From NCBI GenBank assembly GCA_023404345.1, contig JAEYCB010000025.1:1-64000 (forward strand): 64,000 nt of DNA, written 5' to 3'. Below, piece by piece: positions 17,222-26,178 of this stretch (positions are counted from its first letter, which is position 1; each line of letters starts with the position of its first letter). The stretch comes from Bacillota bacterium. Lineage in GTDB: Bacteria; Bacillota; Clostridia; Christensenellales; Aristaeellaceae. The position numbers and the translations under genes were made by a program. The notes under the pieces were generated by a model. It was not told where the DNA came from, did no database searches, and was given only the letters and a program-made list of their open reading frames with translations.

Positions 17222-18590
17222 CTATCAGACCTTGCAGCCAGAGCTGCGGGAAAACCTGCAGATGATGGCGGCGGTGCAGCCCTGCCAGACGATGGATGAG
17301 GTGCGGGCGCTCCTCGAACTCAACGACAAGGGTCAGGTGAAGAACACCATGCAGAACGTGTATCTGGTCTTGATGTGTGACCCGGCGCTGCAGGGAGCCA
17401 TCGCCCACAACCTCCTCACCGGGCGTATCGACATCTGCAAGCCTCTCTGGTGGTCGCGCACCGTCCCAGCCATGAACGACACGGATTTCAACTACCTCAT
17501 GCTGTATCTGGAAAAATACTACGGGCTGAACAACGAGACCCGCATCCGCAAGGCACTGACGGTGGCGGCGCATGAGAATCAGTATCATCCCATCCGGGAT
17601 TATCTGAACAGCCAGCAATGGGATGGCACCGAGCGCATCCCCTATGTGCTGCACCATTTTCTTGGCGCGGGGGTCAGCGACTACACCCGCGAGGTGATGC
17701 AGTTGTTCCTCATGGGAGCCATCAGCCGCGTGTTCAAACCGGGCTGCAAGTATGAAACCATGCTGTGCCTGGTAGGTGGGCAGGGTGCGGGAAAATCTAC
17801 CTTCTTCCGCTTTCTGGCCTGCAGGGATGAATGGTTTTCCGACGATCTGAAGCGCATCGATGATGAGAACGTATTCCGCAAGATGCAGGGGCACTGGATC
17901 ATCGAAATGTCGGAGATGATCGCCACGGCCAACGCCAAGAGCATCGAGGACATCAAGTCCTTCCTCAGCCGCCAGAAGGAAACCTACAAGGTGCCCTACG
18001 CCACAGAACCAGAGGACAGGCTGCGGCAATGCGTGTTCGGCGGCACGTCCAACACGCTGGATTTCTTGCCCCTTGACCGCAGCGGCAACCGAAGGTTCCT
18101 GCCGGTGATGGTGCATCCGGAGCAGGCAGAGGTACATATTTTAGAGGACGAATCCGCTTCCCGACAGTACATCGACCAACTATGGGCCGAGGCCATGATC
18201 CTCTACCGGTGCGGCAAAGTGTCTCTGCGGCTGCCTGCGGAGATGACCGCTCAGCTTGTACAGAAGCAAAAGGAGTTCATGCCGGAGGATACCAAGGTGG
18301 GCCAGATCCAGGCGTTCCTGGATAGCTACGATGGCGATATGGTCTGCTCCAAGCTGCTGCACCATGAAGCGCTGGAGCGTTTTGAGGAGCCAAAAGCATG
18401 GGAAATCCGCGAGATCAATGAGATTATGAACCAGTCCGTCACCGGCTGGATAGCCTATCCCCATCCTCGGAGCTACCGCAAGTATGGCAAGCAGCGGGGT
18501 TGGATGCGTGGCAACAAAGAACCTGATACGCGGGAAGGATTCCATGTGCTGACGCCGGAAGAATACCAACAGATCGGTATGCCGTTCTGA
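17211..18590 (+). CDS. VapE-family (virulence-associated E) P-loop protein
   Basis: This is a 459-residue VapE-type superfamily 3-like helicase or primase-helicase. The Walker A motif GGQGAGKST is at residues 189-197, followed by the family segments WFSDDLKRIDDEN, WIIEMSEM and GNRRFLPV. It probably supports replication of the integrative element together with the overlapping CHC2 protein. The start codon appears to be TTG at 17211, preceded by GAAGGGAAG; no in-frame ATG lies nearby. No coding sequence is evident in the 237 bases after it. Confidence 0.85.
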   Translation: MSHDYQTLQPELRENLQMMAAVQPCQTMDEVRALLELNDKGQVKNTMQNVYLVLMCDPALQGAIAHNLLTGRIDICKPLWWSRTVPAMNDTDFNYLMLYLEKYYGLNNETRIRKALTVAAHENQYHPIRDYLNSQQWDGTERIPYVLHHFLGAGVSDYTREVMQLFLMGAISRVFKPGCKYETMLCLVGGQGAGKSTFFRFLACRDEWFSDDLKRIDDENVFRKMQGHWIIEMSEMIATANAKSIEDIKSFLSRQKETYKVPYATEPEDRLRQCVFGGTSNTLDFLPLDRSGNRRFLPVMVHPEQAEVHILEDESASRQYIDQLWAEAMILYRCGKVSLRLPAEMTAQLVQKQKEFMPEDTKVGQIQAFLDSYDGDMVCSKLLHHEALERFEEPKAWEIREINEIMNQSVTGWIAYPHPRSYRKYGKQRGWMRGNKEPDTREGFHVLTPEEYQQIGMPF

Positions 18591-18827
18591 GCTGGGGCAT
18601 CCGTTGCCCGGTTGGATTCCGGCCTGTTGCTGTCTTGGTTGCCCGGGAAAGCCTTGATTTACAAGGCGATTTTCTCCCTGGAAACCAAAGCAACAGAAAA
18701 AACGAAAAAGTATCAAATAGCAAATCACAACCGCGAAGGACGACGCAGCGGTTTGTTGGCATCGGTTGCCGGTTTCCGTTGCCGCGCCTTCATGGCAGAA
18801 AAAAACATCAAAACAGGAGGATACGCT

Positions 18828-19025
18828 ATGGCAAAAGAAGTCCCCATTTGGCAGAAAAGCAATCTGACATTAGAGGAGGCTGCCGCCTATTCCGGCATTG
18901 GCATGGGCAAGCTGCGGGAGCTGACCAACGAGAAGAACTGCCATTTCGTTCTGTGGGTCGGCAACAAGCGGCTGATCAAGAAGCGGCTCTTCGACCAGTA
19001 TATTGAGCAGACGTATTCGATTTGA
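18828..19025 (+). CDS. xis: Excisionase (Tn916 Xis-like)
   Basis: This 65-residue protein is close in size and sequence style to Tn916-family excisionases: KSNLTLEEAAAYSGIGMGKLR forms the winged-helix start, and FVLWVGNKRLIKKRLFDQYI the end. The ATG at 18828 follows AGGAGG. A longer upstream frame is not used. It would bind the element ends and direct the recombinase toward excision. Normally the integrase follows directly, but here a gene remnant separates them. Confidence 0.85.
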   Translation: MAKEVPIWQKSNLTLEEAAAYSGIGMGKLRELTNEKNCHFVLWVGNKRLIKKRLFDQYIEQTYSI

Positions 19026-19816
19026 TCAAGCAGCATTCACCAGGCCCGATGTTGTTAAAATGCTGTATTGGTGCTATACTGAAATCAACTATATGGCAAA
19101 AGGCTTGGCAGATCATTTCCTCTTCCGGAGATTGGAGCGGCAATGTGTATGACTTCTATTTCCGCGTTTATAACAAACTGACACAGGATATCAAGGTGCC
19201 TTTCAAAATGGAGGGCGGTACGCGGATGGATGATACCTCTGTGCATCAGGCTCTGCGCGAGGCGCTGGCGAACTGTCTGGTCAATGCTGACTATTATGGG
19301 CGGCAGGGGCTGGTCATTATCAAAAGGCGTGATGCGATCACGATGGCCAATCCCGGCAGCTTCCGCATCGAGATCGATGCAGCAAAAAGCGGCGGCGTAT
19401 CCGATCCCCGCAATGGCGCTATGCTGAAGATGTTCAACCTGATCGATATTGGCGAGCGTGCGGGCAGCGGCATCCCCAACATCTTCCGGGTGTGGCGTGA
19501 ACAGGGATGGAGTGCACCGGTGATCTCCGAAAGCTTCGATCCAGATCGGATTATGTTATCGCTTGTATTTGGGAAAATCGGCGACAAAAAATCGGCGACA
19601 AAAATCGGTAATAAAAAATCGGCGATAAACGCAAAAACAAAAGAGAGCATCATTGCTTGTCTGACGGATTATGCCGAAGCAAAGGCATCTGTTATTGCGG
19701 AGTGTATTGGCTTAAAGCCTTCCCGCACAAGGGATTATCTGAATGAATTGATCGCTGAGGGAATCGTAGTCGCCGAGGGCGGCAACAAAAATCGCGTATA
19801 CAGGCTGAAAGCATGA
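19022..19816 (+). pseudogene. AlbA/RecG-like ATP-binding regulator, 5'-truncated
   Basis: From about 19,110 on, the 264-residue frame matches the C-terminal part of the Schlafen/AlbA-type (RecG-like, HATPase_c_4) transcriptional regulator family: SSSGDWSGNVYDFYFRV, the REALANCLVNADY segment, then NPGSFRI and GERAGSGIPNI. A winged-helix tail follows (about 205-264). The N-terminal AlbA domain is missing. The first 30 or so codons have no family resemblance and overlap the excisionase stop. The remnant lies between xis and int, where such genes are not usual, so it was probably brought in by rearrangement. Confidence 0.65.
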
Positions 19817-19909
19817 TTTCAGTGTCGACCTTCCGGGCGGTGGCCGCTATGGAAGGTCGTGTTCAAACCTATTCCATCTGACAAAGTAACAATCTGTATA
19901 GAAAAAAGG

Positions 19910-19946
19910 ACGTCGGTGTGATATGATAAATGCGTCACACCGACGT
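19910..19946 (+). promoter_or_regulatory. 12-bp inverted repeat before the integrase
   Basis: The arms 19910-19921 and 19935-19946 are exact reverse complements with a 13-base loop, ending 27 bases before the integrase ATG. It may be an attenuator, a binding site for a recombination protein, or an imperfect terminator of the upstream gene. Confidence 0.5.
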
Positions 19947-19973
19947 TCCTTTCGTCTTGAGAGGAGTTCGGAT

Positions 19974-21182
19974 ATGAGTCAAAAACGCAAAGACCACAAG
20001 GGCCGTATCCTGAAGGAGGGAGAAAGCCAGCGAAAGGATTTGATCTACCAGTACCGCTATACTGATGGCAAAGGGGTGCGCCGCACCATCTACGATGCCG
20101 ATTTGCAGGAGCTTCGCCAAAAGGCCCGGCAGATTCAGGCAGAACTGAATGACGGCATCGACTACGAGGCCGGACAGATCACAGTGATGGAGCTGCTGCG
20201 GAAGTATGTCGCTCTCAAGCAGGGCGTGCGCCACAACACCAAGGTAGGCTATAGCTTCGTGCTGAATCTGGTGGCAAAGGAGGACTTCGGCAATCGGAAA
20301 ATCAGCAGCATCAAGGTAAGCGATGCCAAGCTCTGGTTCATGAAGCTGCACAGGGATGGTCGAGGCTACAGCACCATCACCACTGTTCGGGGTGTGGTGA
20401 AGCCCGCGTTCCAGATGGCCTGCGACGAGGACGCCATTCGCAAGAATCCGTTCATCTTCAAGCTGACCGACGTGGTGCCCAACGATTCCGAGAAGCGGAT
20501 CGCCCTGACGGAAGAGCAGCTGAATACATGGATGACCTTCATCCGCGAGGACAGCACCTATTCCAAGTATTACGACGAGTTCGTTGTTCTGTTGGAAACG
20601 GGGATGCGCGTCAGCGAGTTCTGCGGCCTGACGAAGAAGGATCTGGACTTCAAGAATCGCCGGATTCGGGTGGATCATCAGCTGCTGCGGGAACGCTCCG
20701 GCAGATACCATGTGTAGGAAACCAAAACTGTCAGCGGTCGCCGGTACATCCCGATGACGGATGCTGTGTACGCGAGTCTGCAAAACATGCTGGCACGCCG
20801 CCCCAAAGTGAAAAATGAGCCGGTGGTGGATGGCCTCAGTGGGTTCATCATGCTGGACAAGAACGGCAATCCCAAGGTGGCGCTCCACATTGAGAATGAG
20901 ATGCGCTGGGCGATGAAGAAGTATGAAAAGCTTCACCCGGACAAGCCCCTGCCTCACATCACGCCCCATGTGTTCCGTCACACCTTCTGCACCACTTTCG
21001 CCAACGCGGGCATGGATATCAAGAATCTGCAATACCTGATGGGCCACTCCGATGCCGGTGTTACGCTGAACGTGTACACCCACGCCAGCTATCAGCACGC
21101 CGCAGATCAGATGGTACAGATCAAAGACTTTCAGGCGGCAAGAACCGCCCGGATTGCAGCAGATATGTCTGCCGTATCTTAA
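19974..21182 (+). pseudogene. int: Tn916-family tyrosine recombinase with an in-frame TAG
   Basis: The 402-codon frame is an integrase of Tn916 length. It has an N-terminal arm-binding domain (1-65), a core-binding domain (70-165) and a catalytic domain with Arg212 (TGMRVSEF), His332, Arg335 (HVFRH), His358 (MGHS) and Tyr368. TAG at codon 248 (20715-20717) interrupts the catalytic domain between RYHV and ETKT; a C-to-T change from CAG (Gln) would explain it. All sequence after the TAG is intact, so the mutation is recent, suppressed, or a sequence error. The ATG follows GAGAGGAG. Confidence 0.85.
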
Positions 21183-21187
21183 GCATT

Positions 21188-21209
21188 TTACTACACCATT
21201 ACTACACCA
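21188..21209. repeat. Two adjacent 11-bp direct repeats at the element end
   Basis: Two exact, touching copies of TTACTACACCA (21188-21198 and 21199-21209) start 6 bases after the integrase stop. Arm-type binding sites for Tn916-like integrases sit in this position, so this is probably part of the right attachment region. Confidence 0.55.
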
Positions 21210-21226
21210 ATTGCTGGTGCAGCAGC

Positions 21227-21267
21227 GTGGATTTATGTAGATTTATGGCAAAATGCCAGAAATCCAC
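21227..21267. repeat. Nested inverted repeat near the element's right end
   Basis: An 8-bp pair (21227-21234 with 21260-21267) encloses a TGGCA/TGCCA pair (21246-21258). A second hairpin (21277-21284 with 21292-21299) follows just before the phosphatase gene. The exact crossover site cannot be placed without an empty-site comparison. Confidence 0.45.
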
Positions 21268-21327
21268 AAATCCTGCAAACCCTTGATTTGCAAGGGTTTC
21301 AGAGACTTTTGGAGGCTTGTGGAAACC

Positions 21328-21801
21328 ATGATCAAAGTGCTTTTCATCTGTCACGGCAATATCTGCCGCAGTCCCATGGCAGAATTTGTTATGCGCGATC
21401 TGCTTGAGAAACAGGGTATCCATGACATTGAAACCGCCTCCGCCGCAACCAGCAGCGAGGAAATCGGAAATCCAGTCCATCCCGGCACGCGCCGTAAATT
21501 GGCCGAGCACGGCATCCGTTGTGATGGAAAGACCGCCCGTCGCCTCACCCGTGCTGATTATGCCCATTATGACCTAATCATAGGCATGGACGCATATAAT
21601 CTTCGCAACATGCAAACCCTTTTCGGGGGCGATCCAGATCATAAACTGCACAAGCTGCTGTCTTTCTGCGGAGAAGGCGGCGATGTGGCCGACCCTTGGT
21701 ATACGGGTGATTTCGAACAAACCTGGCAAGATATTTCGCGCGGCTGTCAAGCCCTAATGGATCACCTCACCACCAAAACGGACAGGAGGCTACATTTGTG
21801 A
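21328..21801 (+). CDS. Low-molecular-weight protein tyrosine phosphatase
   Basis: This is a 157-residue LMW phosphatase, the usual family length. The P-loop CHGNICRS (Cys8, Arg14, Ser15) is at the N-terminus and the general acid Asp122 is in DPWYTGDF. It removes phosphate from protein tyrosines or arginines in the cytoplasm. The ATG at 21328 puts the P-loop at the normal place. Its stop overlaps the GTG of the next gene, so both are one operon. It is the first gene outside the mobile element. Confidence 0.92.
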   Translation: MIKVLFICHGNICRSPMAEFVMRDLLEKQGIHDIETASAATSSEEIGNPVHPGTRRKLAEHGIRCDGKTARRLTRADYAHYDLIIGMDAYNLRNMQTLFGGDPDHKLHKLLSFCGEGGDVADPWYTGDFEQTWQDISRGCQALMDHLTTKTDRRLHL

Positions 21802-22169
21802 GCAAGACGGATCTGCAGCGGGATATCCGCGCTCTGTACCAGGACGCCGACACCGGTCTTGGCCTGCCCGCCCTGATGGACGGCGTATGCGCCGCACTGG
21901 CCCGCCATCCAGATGCGCTCAAAAGCATAAACGGCCGCTATTCCATCTGTGCTGCGGACACTGGATTTACATGCGCCTTTGCGCTGAATGGCGGCGTTTT
22001 CAGTGTCCTTGCACCCAAGGAGCCTGTAGACGTGTCGGTCAGCGGACGGGAACGGGATTTGCTTGCCGTTTTTCGCCGCGAGCTCTCGCCTCTGACCGCA
22101 CTGTTGTGCGGTAAGGTACGGGTGCATGGGGATAAAGCAGCGCTGATGCGTTTTGCTGAATTTCTGTAA
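21798..22169 (+). CDS. SCP2-like small protein
   Basis: This is a 123-residue protein starting with GTG in a GTGA overlap with the phosphatase stop, behind AGGAGG. The C-terminal half (LLCGKVRVHGDKAALMRFAEF) resembles the end of SCP2 sterol-carrier-type domains, which bind lipids or other hydrophobic ligands. The function is unknown. Coupling with the phosphatase may be only positional. Confidence 0.55.
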   Translation: MSKTDLQRDIRALYQDADTGLGLPALMDGVCAALARHPDALKSINGRYSICAADTGFTCAFALNGGVFSVLAPKEPVDVSVSGRERDLLAVFRRELSPLTALLCGKVRVHGDKAALMRFAEFL

Positions 22170-22206
22170 GCCTCTCCACCGATATCCTGATTTCCGTCCC
22201 TATCCA

Positions 22207-22236
22207 TTGACACCCCGGGCCAAGGATTGTTATAAT
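22207..22236 (+). promoter_or_regulatory. Promoter of the exported flavoprotein reductase
   Basis: The -35 TTGACA (22207-22212) and -10 TATAAT (22231-22236) have an 18-base spacer, both perfect consensus. Transcription would start about 40 bases before the ATG at 22284. Confidence 0.85.
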
Positions 22237-22283
22237 AGGCTGCTTTCCAAGCAGTATTTTCAATAGATTGGGAGGGACAACAA

Positions 22284-23993
22284 ATGCATCTGTGGAAGAA
22301 AGCCTTTGGTATCCTGTGCGCATGCGTCCTGATGACGTCCTGCGCTAGCGCGTTTGCAGACGACTATACTGCCTCTGCCCCCGGCATGGGCGGCGACATT
22401 CCCGTGACCGTCAGCTATGAGGACGGCCGCATCACAGCTGTTACTGTGGGCGAAAACAAGGAAACCCCCGGCATCGGCGACAAGGCGGTGGAGACCATTC
22501 CCGCCCGCATCGTGGAGGAGCAAAGCCTGATGGTGGACACCGTGGCCGGCGCCACCATCACCAGCGAAGCCATCCTGGCGGCGGTGGAAGCTGCTCTCAC
22601 CGACGGTGGCGTGGACGTAACCCCCTTCAAGCAGGAAAAGGAAACCACTGAGCTTGCGGAGGGCGAGGCCGTAGAAACCGATATCGTCATCGTTGGCGCA
22701 GGCATTTCTGGCCTTATGGCGGCCTATGAGCTCAAGGAGGACTATCCGGACGTCAACTTCATTGTGCTGGAAAAGCTGGATATGGTCAGCGGTTCTCTGC
22801 CGGCTTCCGGTGGTGCCATTGCCGGCATCAGCTCGGAATACCATGTGCGCGACGGTGTGGAGTGCACCACGGAAGACTTTGACACGTTGTTCACCTACAC
22901 CTCCGGCACCCAGGTCCGCACCGAGCTGGTGGAAAATGTCTATGCCAAGAGCGATGTGCTCCTTAACCGCCTGATTGCCTATGGTACTCCCTTTACCGGA
23001 GAAACCGAGGCCACCAGCACCTATTCGGACAAGGTATATGCCATTCGTACTGAAAATCGCGGCCAGAGTTTCGGCGATTTCCTCAACAGCTACGTAAAGG
23101 AAAATACCTTTGACCTGCGTATGGGCACCACTGCCACCGAGCTGATCGTGGAAGACGGCAAGGTGACGGGCGTGGTGGCTGAAGATCGTGAGCAGCGCTA
23201 CGACATCCATGCCAAAGCGGTCATTCTGGCCACCGGCGGTTTTGGCAGCAACCCTGAACTGATGGAAGAATATCTGCCCCTGTTCGCTGACGGCGTGCTT
23301 TCCACAAATGCGGGCGCCACGGGCGATGGTATCCTGATGACCCGTCAGTTCGGCACCAAGATTGTGGGCGACGGCAGCATGGGTTCCATCGTCGCGCCGG
23401 ACGGCTCCAACCTGATCACCGCTAACTTCCTGGTCAACCTCAACGGCGAACGCTTCGTGGGCGAAGGCGAACCCAAGTATGTGGTGCAGCGCGCTGTGTC
23501 TCAGCAGCCCGAGAAAGCCGCTTTCCTGATTGCAGACGCCAACTACGCCGACATGGACACCATTGCCCAGAAGATCGAAAAGGGCTATGTGAAGCAATAC
23601 GATACCATCGAAGCGCTTGCTGAGGACAACGGCATTGACGCCGAGCAGCTTCAGAAGACCATTGATGCGTATAATCAGGCTGCCGACGCGGGCGAGGCAA
23701 TTCCTGCCCTTGAGTACGAGCTGGCTGCCGATAAGGCCACCAAGGTGGAAACCGCACCTTTCTACATTGAAAAGGTCACCCTGCGTACCTTCGGCACCAT
23801 TCCCGGTATTGAGGTCAACGACAACTGCCAGGTGCTCGATGGTGAGGGCCAGGTGGTTGAAGGCCTGTATGCTTCCGGCGAACTGATCGCAGGCAATGCC
23901 TTTACCCGCCAGTACCCTGGTGTGGGCATTGGCGTGTCCTTTGCCGCCAACAGCGGCCGCTTTGCTGCTGAAACTGCGGCTAATGGCCTGTAA
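22284..23993 (+). CDS. Exported FMN-binding, FAD-dependent fumarate reductase-like protein
   Basis: This 569-residue protein has three parts: an N-terminal export signal (1-25, with a possible weak lipobox at Cys20), an FMN-binding domain (about 28-105) and a FAD-dependent reductase domain (from about 132, GAGISG at 138-143). The motif AGATITS with Thr91 is the site where ApbE-type enzymes attach FMN covalently. The reductase part has the flavocytochrome c/fumarate reductase layout, ending GVSFAANSGRFAAE. It likely passes electrons outside the membrane to fumarate or a similar acceptor. The matching ApbE gene is 23 kb away at 47347-48588. It has its own strong promoter and terminator. Confidence 0.85.
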   Translation: MHLWKKAFGILCACVLMTSCASAFADDYTASAPGMGGDIPVTVSYEDGRITAVTVGENKETPGIGDKAVETIPARIVEEQSLMVDTVAGATITSEAILAAVEAALTDGGVDVTPFKQEKETTELAEGEAVETDIVIVGAGISGLMAAYELKEDYPDVNFIVLEKLDMVSGSLPASGGAIAGISSEYHVRDGVECTTEDFDTLFTYTSGTQVRTELVENVYAKSDVLLNRLIAYGTPFTGETEATSTYSDKVYAIRTENRGQSFGDFLNSYVKENTFDLRMGTTATELIVEDGKVTGVVAEDREQRYDIHAKAVILATGGFGSNPELMEEYLPLFADGVLSTNAGATGDGILMTRQFGTKIVGDGSMGSIVAPDGSNLITANFLVNLNGERFVGEGEPKYVVQRAVSQQPEKAAFLIADANYADMDTIAQKIEKGYVKQYDTIEALAEDNGIDAEQLQKTIDAYNQAADAGEAIPALEYELAADKATKVETAPFYIEKVTLRTFGTIPGIEVNDNCQVLDGEGQVVEGLYASGELIAGNAFTRQYPGVGIGVSFAANSGRFAAETAANGL

Positions 23994-24016
23994 TCGAAAC
24001 ACAATTGGAATTTCGG

Positions 24017-24048
24017 GGGCGGGATATGCAAAGCATATCCCGCCCTTT
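24017..24048 (+). terminator. Intrinsic terminator of the exported reductase
   Basis: A perfect 13-bp stem (24017-24029 with 24033-24045), a 3-base loop, then TTTGCGTTTT. The rest of the 297-base spacer up to 24290 holds only the next terminator. Confidence 0.8.
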
Positions 24049-24242
24049 GCGTTTTCATATATGCTCTTTAAACGAGTAAGAAATGTCAATCGCTCTTGCT
24101 CTACGCTTAAACAAGGTGACGAGTTTTCCATCTTTGCATTGTTATCAGTGAGCAGAATCTTTGTGTTTCGTGCTTTATACAACAGCCACGATCAATCAAG
24201 AAACACATTGCGGCAAGCTCCATAATGATTTTACATATTAAA

Positions 24243-24276
24243 ACAACGGAGGGAATGTTCCTCCGCTGTTATTTTA
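24243..24276 (-). terminator. Likely terminator of the surface-protein gene
   Basis: An imperfect stem of about 12 bp, with T-rich flanks on both sides, lies just past the stop of the minus-strand gene at 24291. Confidence 0.6.
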
Positions 24277-24290
24277 TCCGTTCGTCTTTA

Positions 24291-25934
24291 TCAGCGATTG
24301 TCAGCCCTATTATGTTTCTTTATCAGCAGGCAGCATCCGCATCCCAGAGACAGCACCAGCAGCACCATCCACAGTGCCAGATGGGAGCCGTCGCCAGTCT
24401 TAGGCGGTTGCTGGGGAGCCGGCGCAGGCGTGGGTTGCGTTGTAGGAGTTGGCGTGGGCTCTGTTTCTTCCAATACCCATTCATCGCCATGCTGAACCAG
24501 ACCGGCATTCTCGGGGTCCTCAACCTCCACTCCACTATCTGCTTCGTTATGCAGAGGAATAAACTCATCCGGGCATTCAATTTCTACATTTGGATCAAAT
24601 ACTACACTTACATGGCCGTTTGGTGCGTTGTTCTCCACCATAATGCCCAATTTGCTCTGGCCCTGGAAGGCAATGGAGCTTCCTGGACCAAATTCCAGCG
24701 TGGCACCGCCAGTAGCCTTAGAGTCTACATTTACAGCATACCAGGATTTTGCGCCCGTATTCATGGTGAGCTTGCCCTTCACAAAAGCATCGGAGCCATT
24801 GATCACCAGCGGTGCCCCCGCGGAGGCATTGGTATGGTCCAGCGTCATGTTTTCCAGAGTCACATTTTTCGCCTCATACAGGTTGAGGGTATGCTTGTTT
24901 TTGCCCGTGGTCTTGAGCGTACCGTTTTTGATGGTTACGCCATCTCCCGTGACATTGAGCAGATGGCTGTCATTGGCATAGGAGCTCTTAAAGTCAGCGG
25001 AAGCGGTAATGGTATGGCCATTAAGGTCCAGGGTTATATTGTTCTTGGTGATATCCAGCATCTTGTCAATCTGTACATCACCACTCAGTTTGATGGTGGC
25101 ACCATCGCGCAGGTTAGCATTAAACACCTGTTCGTTGAGATTGGTTTTGCCATCTACAATGATCGTGTGTCCCGATACGGAAACATTGGTGCCCGTAATG
25201 TTGGGATTCCAACCATAGCTCCCCTGATATGTATATCCAGCATATTCACTATTGGAAAAATCCTGCGTAAGGTTGGTAACCACCACATTGCCCTGACTTA
25301 CCGTACTGGCACTGAGCCATGCATCCATGGTAACATTGCTGATTGTAACCGTTCCGATATTCCTGGCGGTTCCGTCCTCATTATTCCCATTGATATAGAT
25401 ACTGCCGCCAAAAGATGTTCCCTCCTGATTTTTTAGCGGCAAAATCTTGATATTGCTCAGGTGCAGATCAGTCCCTGGTGCGCAAAGTTCAATTGCCTTG
25501 TTGCAAGTACCATAATAGTCATTTCTGTTGGGCTGCAGGGTCACGCCATCAATGGAAACGTTCCTTCCAAAGATCGTAATGAAATTCTGATAATGCCAAT
25601 TCCCCCCGGCGGTTTCACTGGGCCGTGCACTGGACGTAACAACGACCTCGCCTACACCATCCGCTTTTTTGATGGTCAGGTTGTCAGCATAAATCGGGAA
25701 TACAAATTCGCGGTTTGCGCCATATGGATAATACCCGTTTCCAGTGTTCAATGCATCATAGGTACCAGCATTCGTAAACACCCATGTCTGACCATTCGCC
25801 TGCTCAGCGATGGCTTTGACCAGGTCGGCACTGTTAGCAATGAGGACCTCTCCGTCTGCCAAAGCCCCTGCCGGCAACAGGCCAACGCACAGCAGCGCTG
25901 CCACGAGAATCACAATCCACCCGCGACGCAACAT
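24291..25934 (-). CDS. Cell-wall-anchored parallel beta-helix surface protein
   Basis: This is a 547-residue exported protein with a signal peptide (1-26, ending ALA). The middle consists of repeated short strand motifs with many N, T, G and V residues (VSIDGVTLQPN, VTISNVTMDAW, ITLDLNGHTITAS, VTLENMTLDH), typical of right-handed beta-helix folds. A Thr-Pro-rich spacer (about 485-505) leads to PPKTG, a hydrophobic segment and a basic tail, which is a sortase signal with PPKTG in place of LPXTG. No catalytic residues are recognisable, so it may bind polysaccharide or act in adhesion rather than cleave. GGGGG lies before the ATG. Confidence 0.75.
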   Translation of the reverse strand: MLRRGWIVILVAALLCVGLLPAGALADGEVLIANSADLVKAIAEQANGQTWVFTNAGTYDALNTGNGYYPYGANREFVFPIYADNLTIKKADGVGEVVVTSSARPSETAGGNWHYQNFITIFGRNVSIDGVTLQPNRNDYYGTCNKAIELCAPGTDLHLSNIKILPLKNQEGTSFGGSIYINGNNEDGTARNIGTVTISNVTMDAWLSASTVSQGNVVVTNLTQDFSNSEYAGYTYQGSYGWNPNITGTNVSVSGHTIIVDGKTNLNEQVFNANLRDGATIKLSGDVQIDKMLDITKNNITLDLNGHTITASADFKSSYANDSHLLNVTGDGVTIKNGTLKTTGKNKHTLNLYEAKNVTLENMTLDHTNASAGAPLVINGSDAFVKGKLTMNTGAKSWYAVNVDSKATGGATLEFGPGSSIAFQGQSKLGIMVENNAPNGHVSVVFDPNVEIECPDEFIPLHNEADSGVEVEDPENAGLVQHGDEWVLEETEPTPTPTTQPTPAPAPQQPPKTGDGSHLALWMVLLVLSLGCGCCLLIKKHNRADNR

Positions 25935-26105
25935 AAAAGATTACCCCCTGATTTATTATTCCCTGGATATTTTTGATTGTTCCTTCGCGTTGGAATAAAT
26001 TCCAATTATTTCCTAATACCGTCAAAGAATAACATCCAAATACTGTAAATTCAACATTATTTATAAATTTGTAAATTTTATCTTCTTTCTCAAATGGATG
26101 AAAAA

Positions 26106-26143
26106 GAAAGAAGCACCCAGCCGTAATGCCGGATGCTTCTTTC
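26106..26143 (-). terminator. Terminator after pheT
   Basis: A 10-bp outer stem (26106-26115 with 26134-26143) with GC-rich inner pairing is followed on the minus strand by a run of T. It lies about 35 bases after the pheT stop. Confidence 0.7.
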
Positions 26144-26178
26144 TCAGTTTTTCTATAAAATATTGTCGCTTTTGCTGT

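Noticed and set aside
10313..20717. Idea that TAG is recoded as an amino acid in this genome
   Set aside because: purR (34247-34249) and arr (41634-41636, minus strand) end at TAG at normal protein ends, so TAG works as a stop. The two in-frame TAGs are better explained as mutations.
24225..25436. Long + strand frame (403 codons) opposite the surface-protein gene
   Set aside because: It is antisense to a gene with signal peptide, repeats and sorting signal. It lacks a ribosome site and any family likeness.
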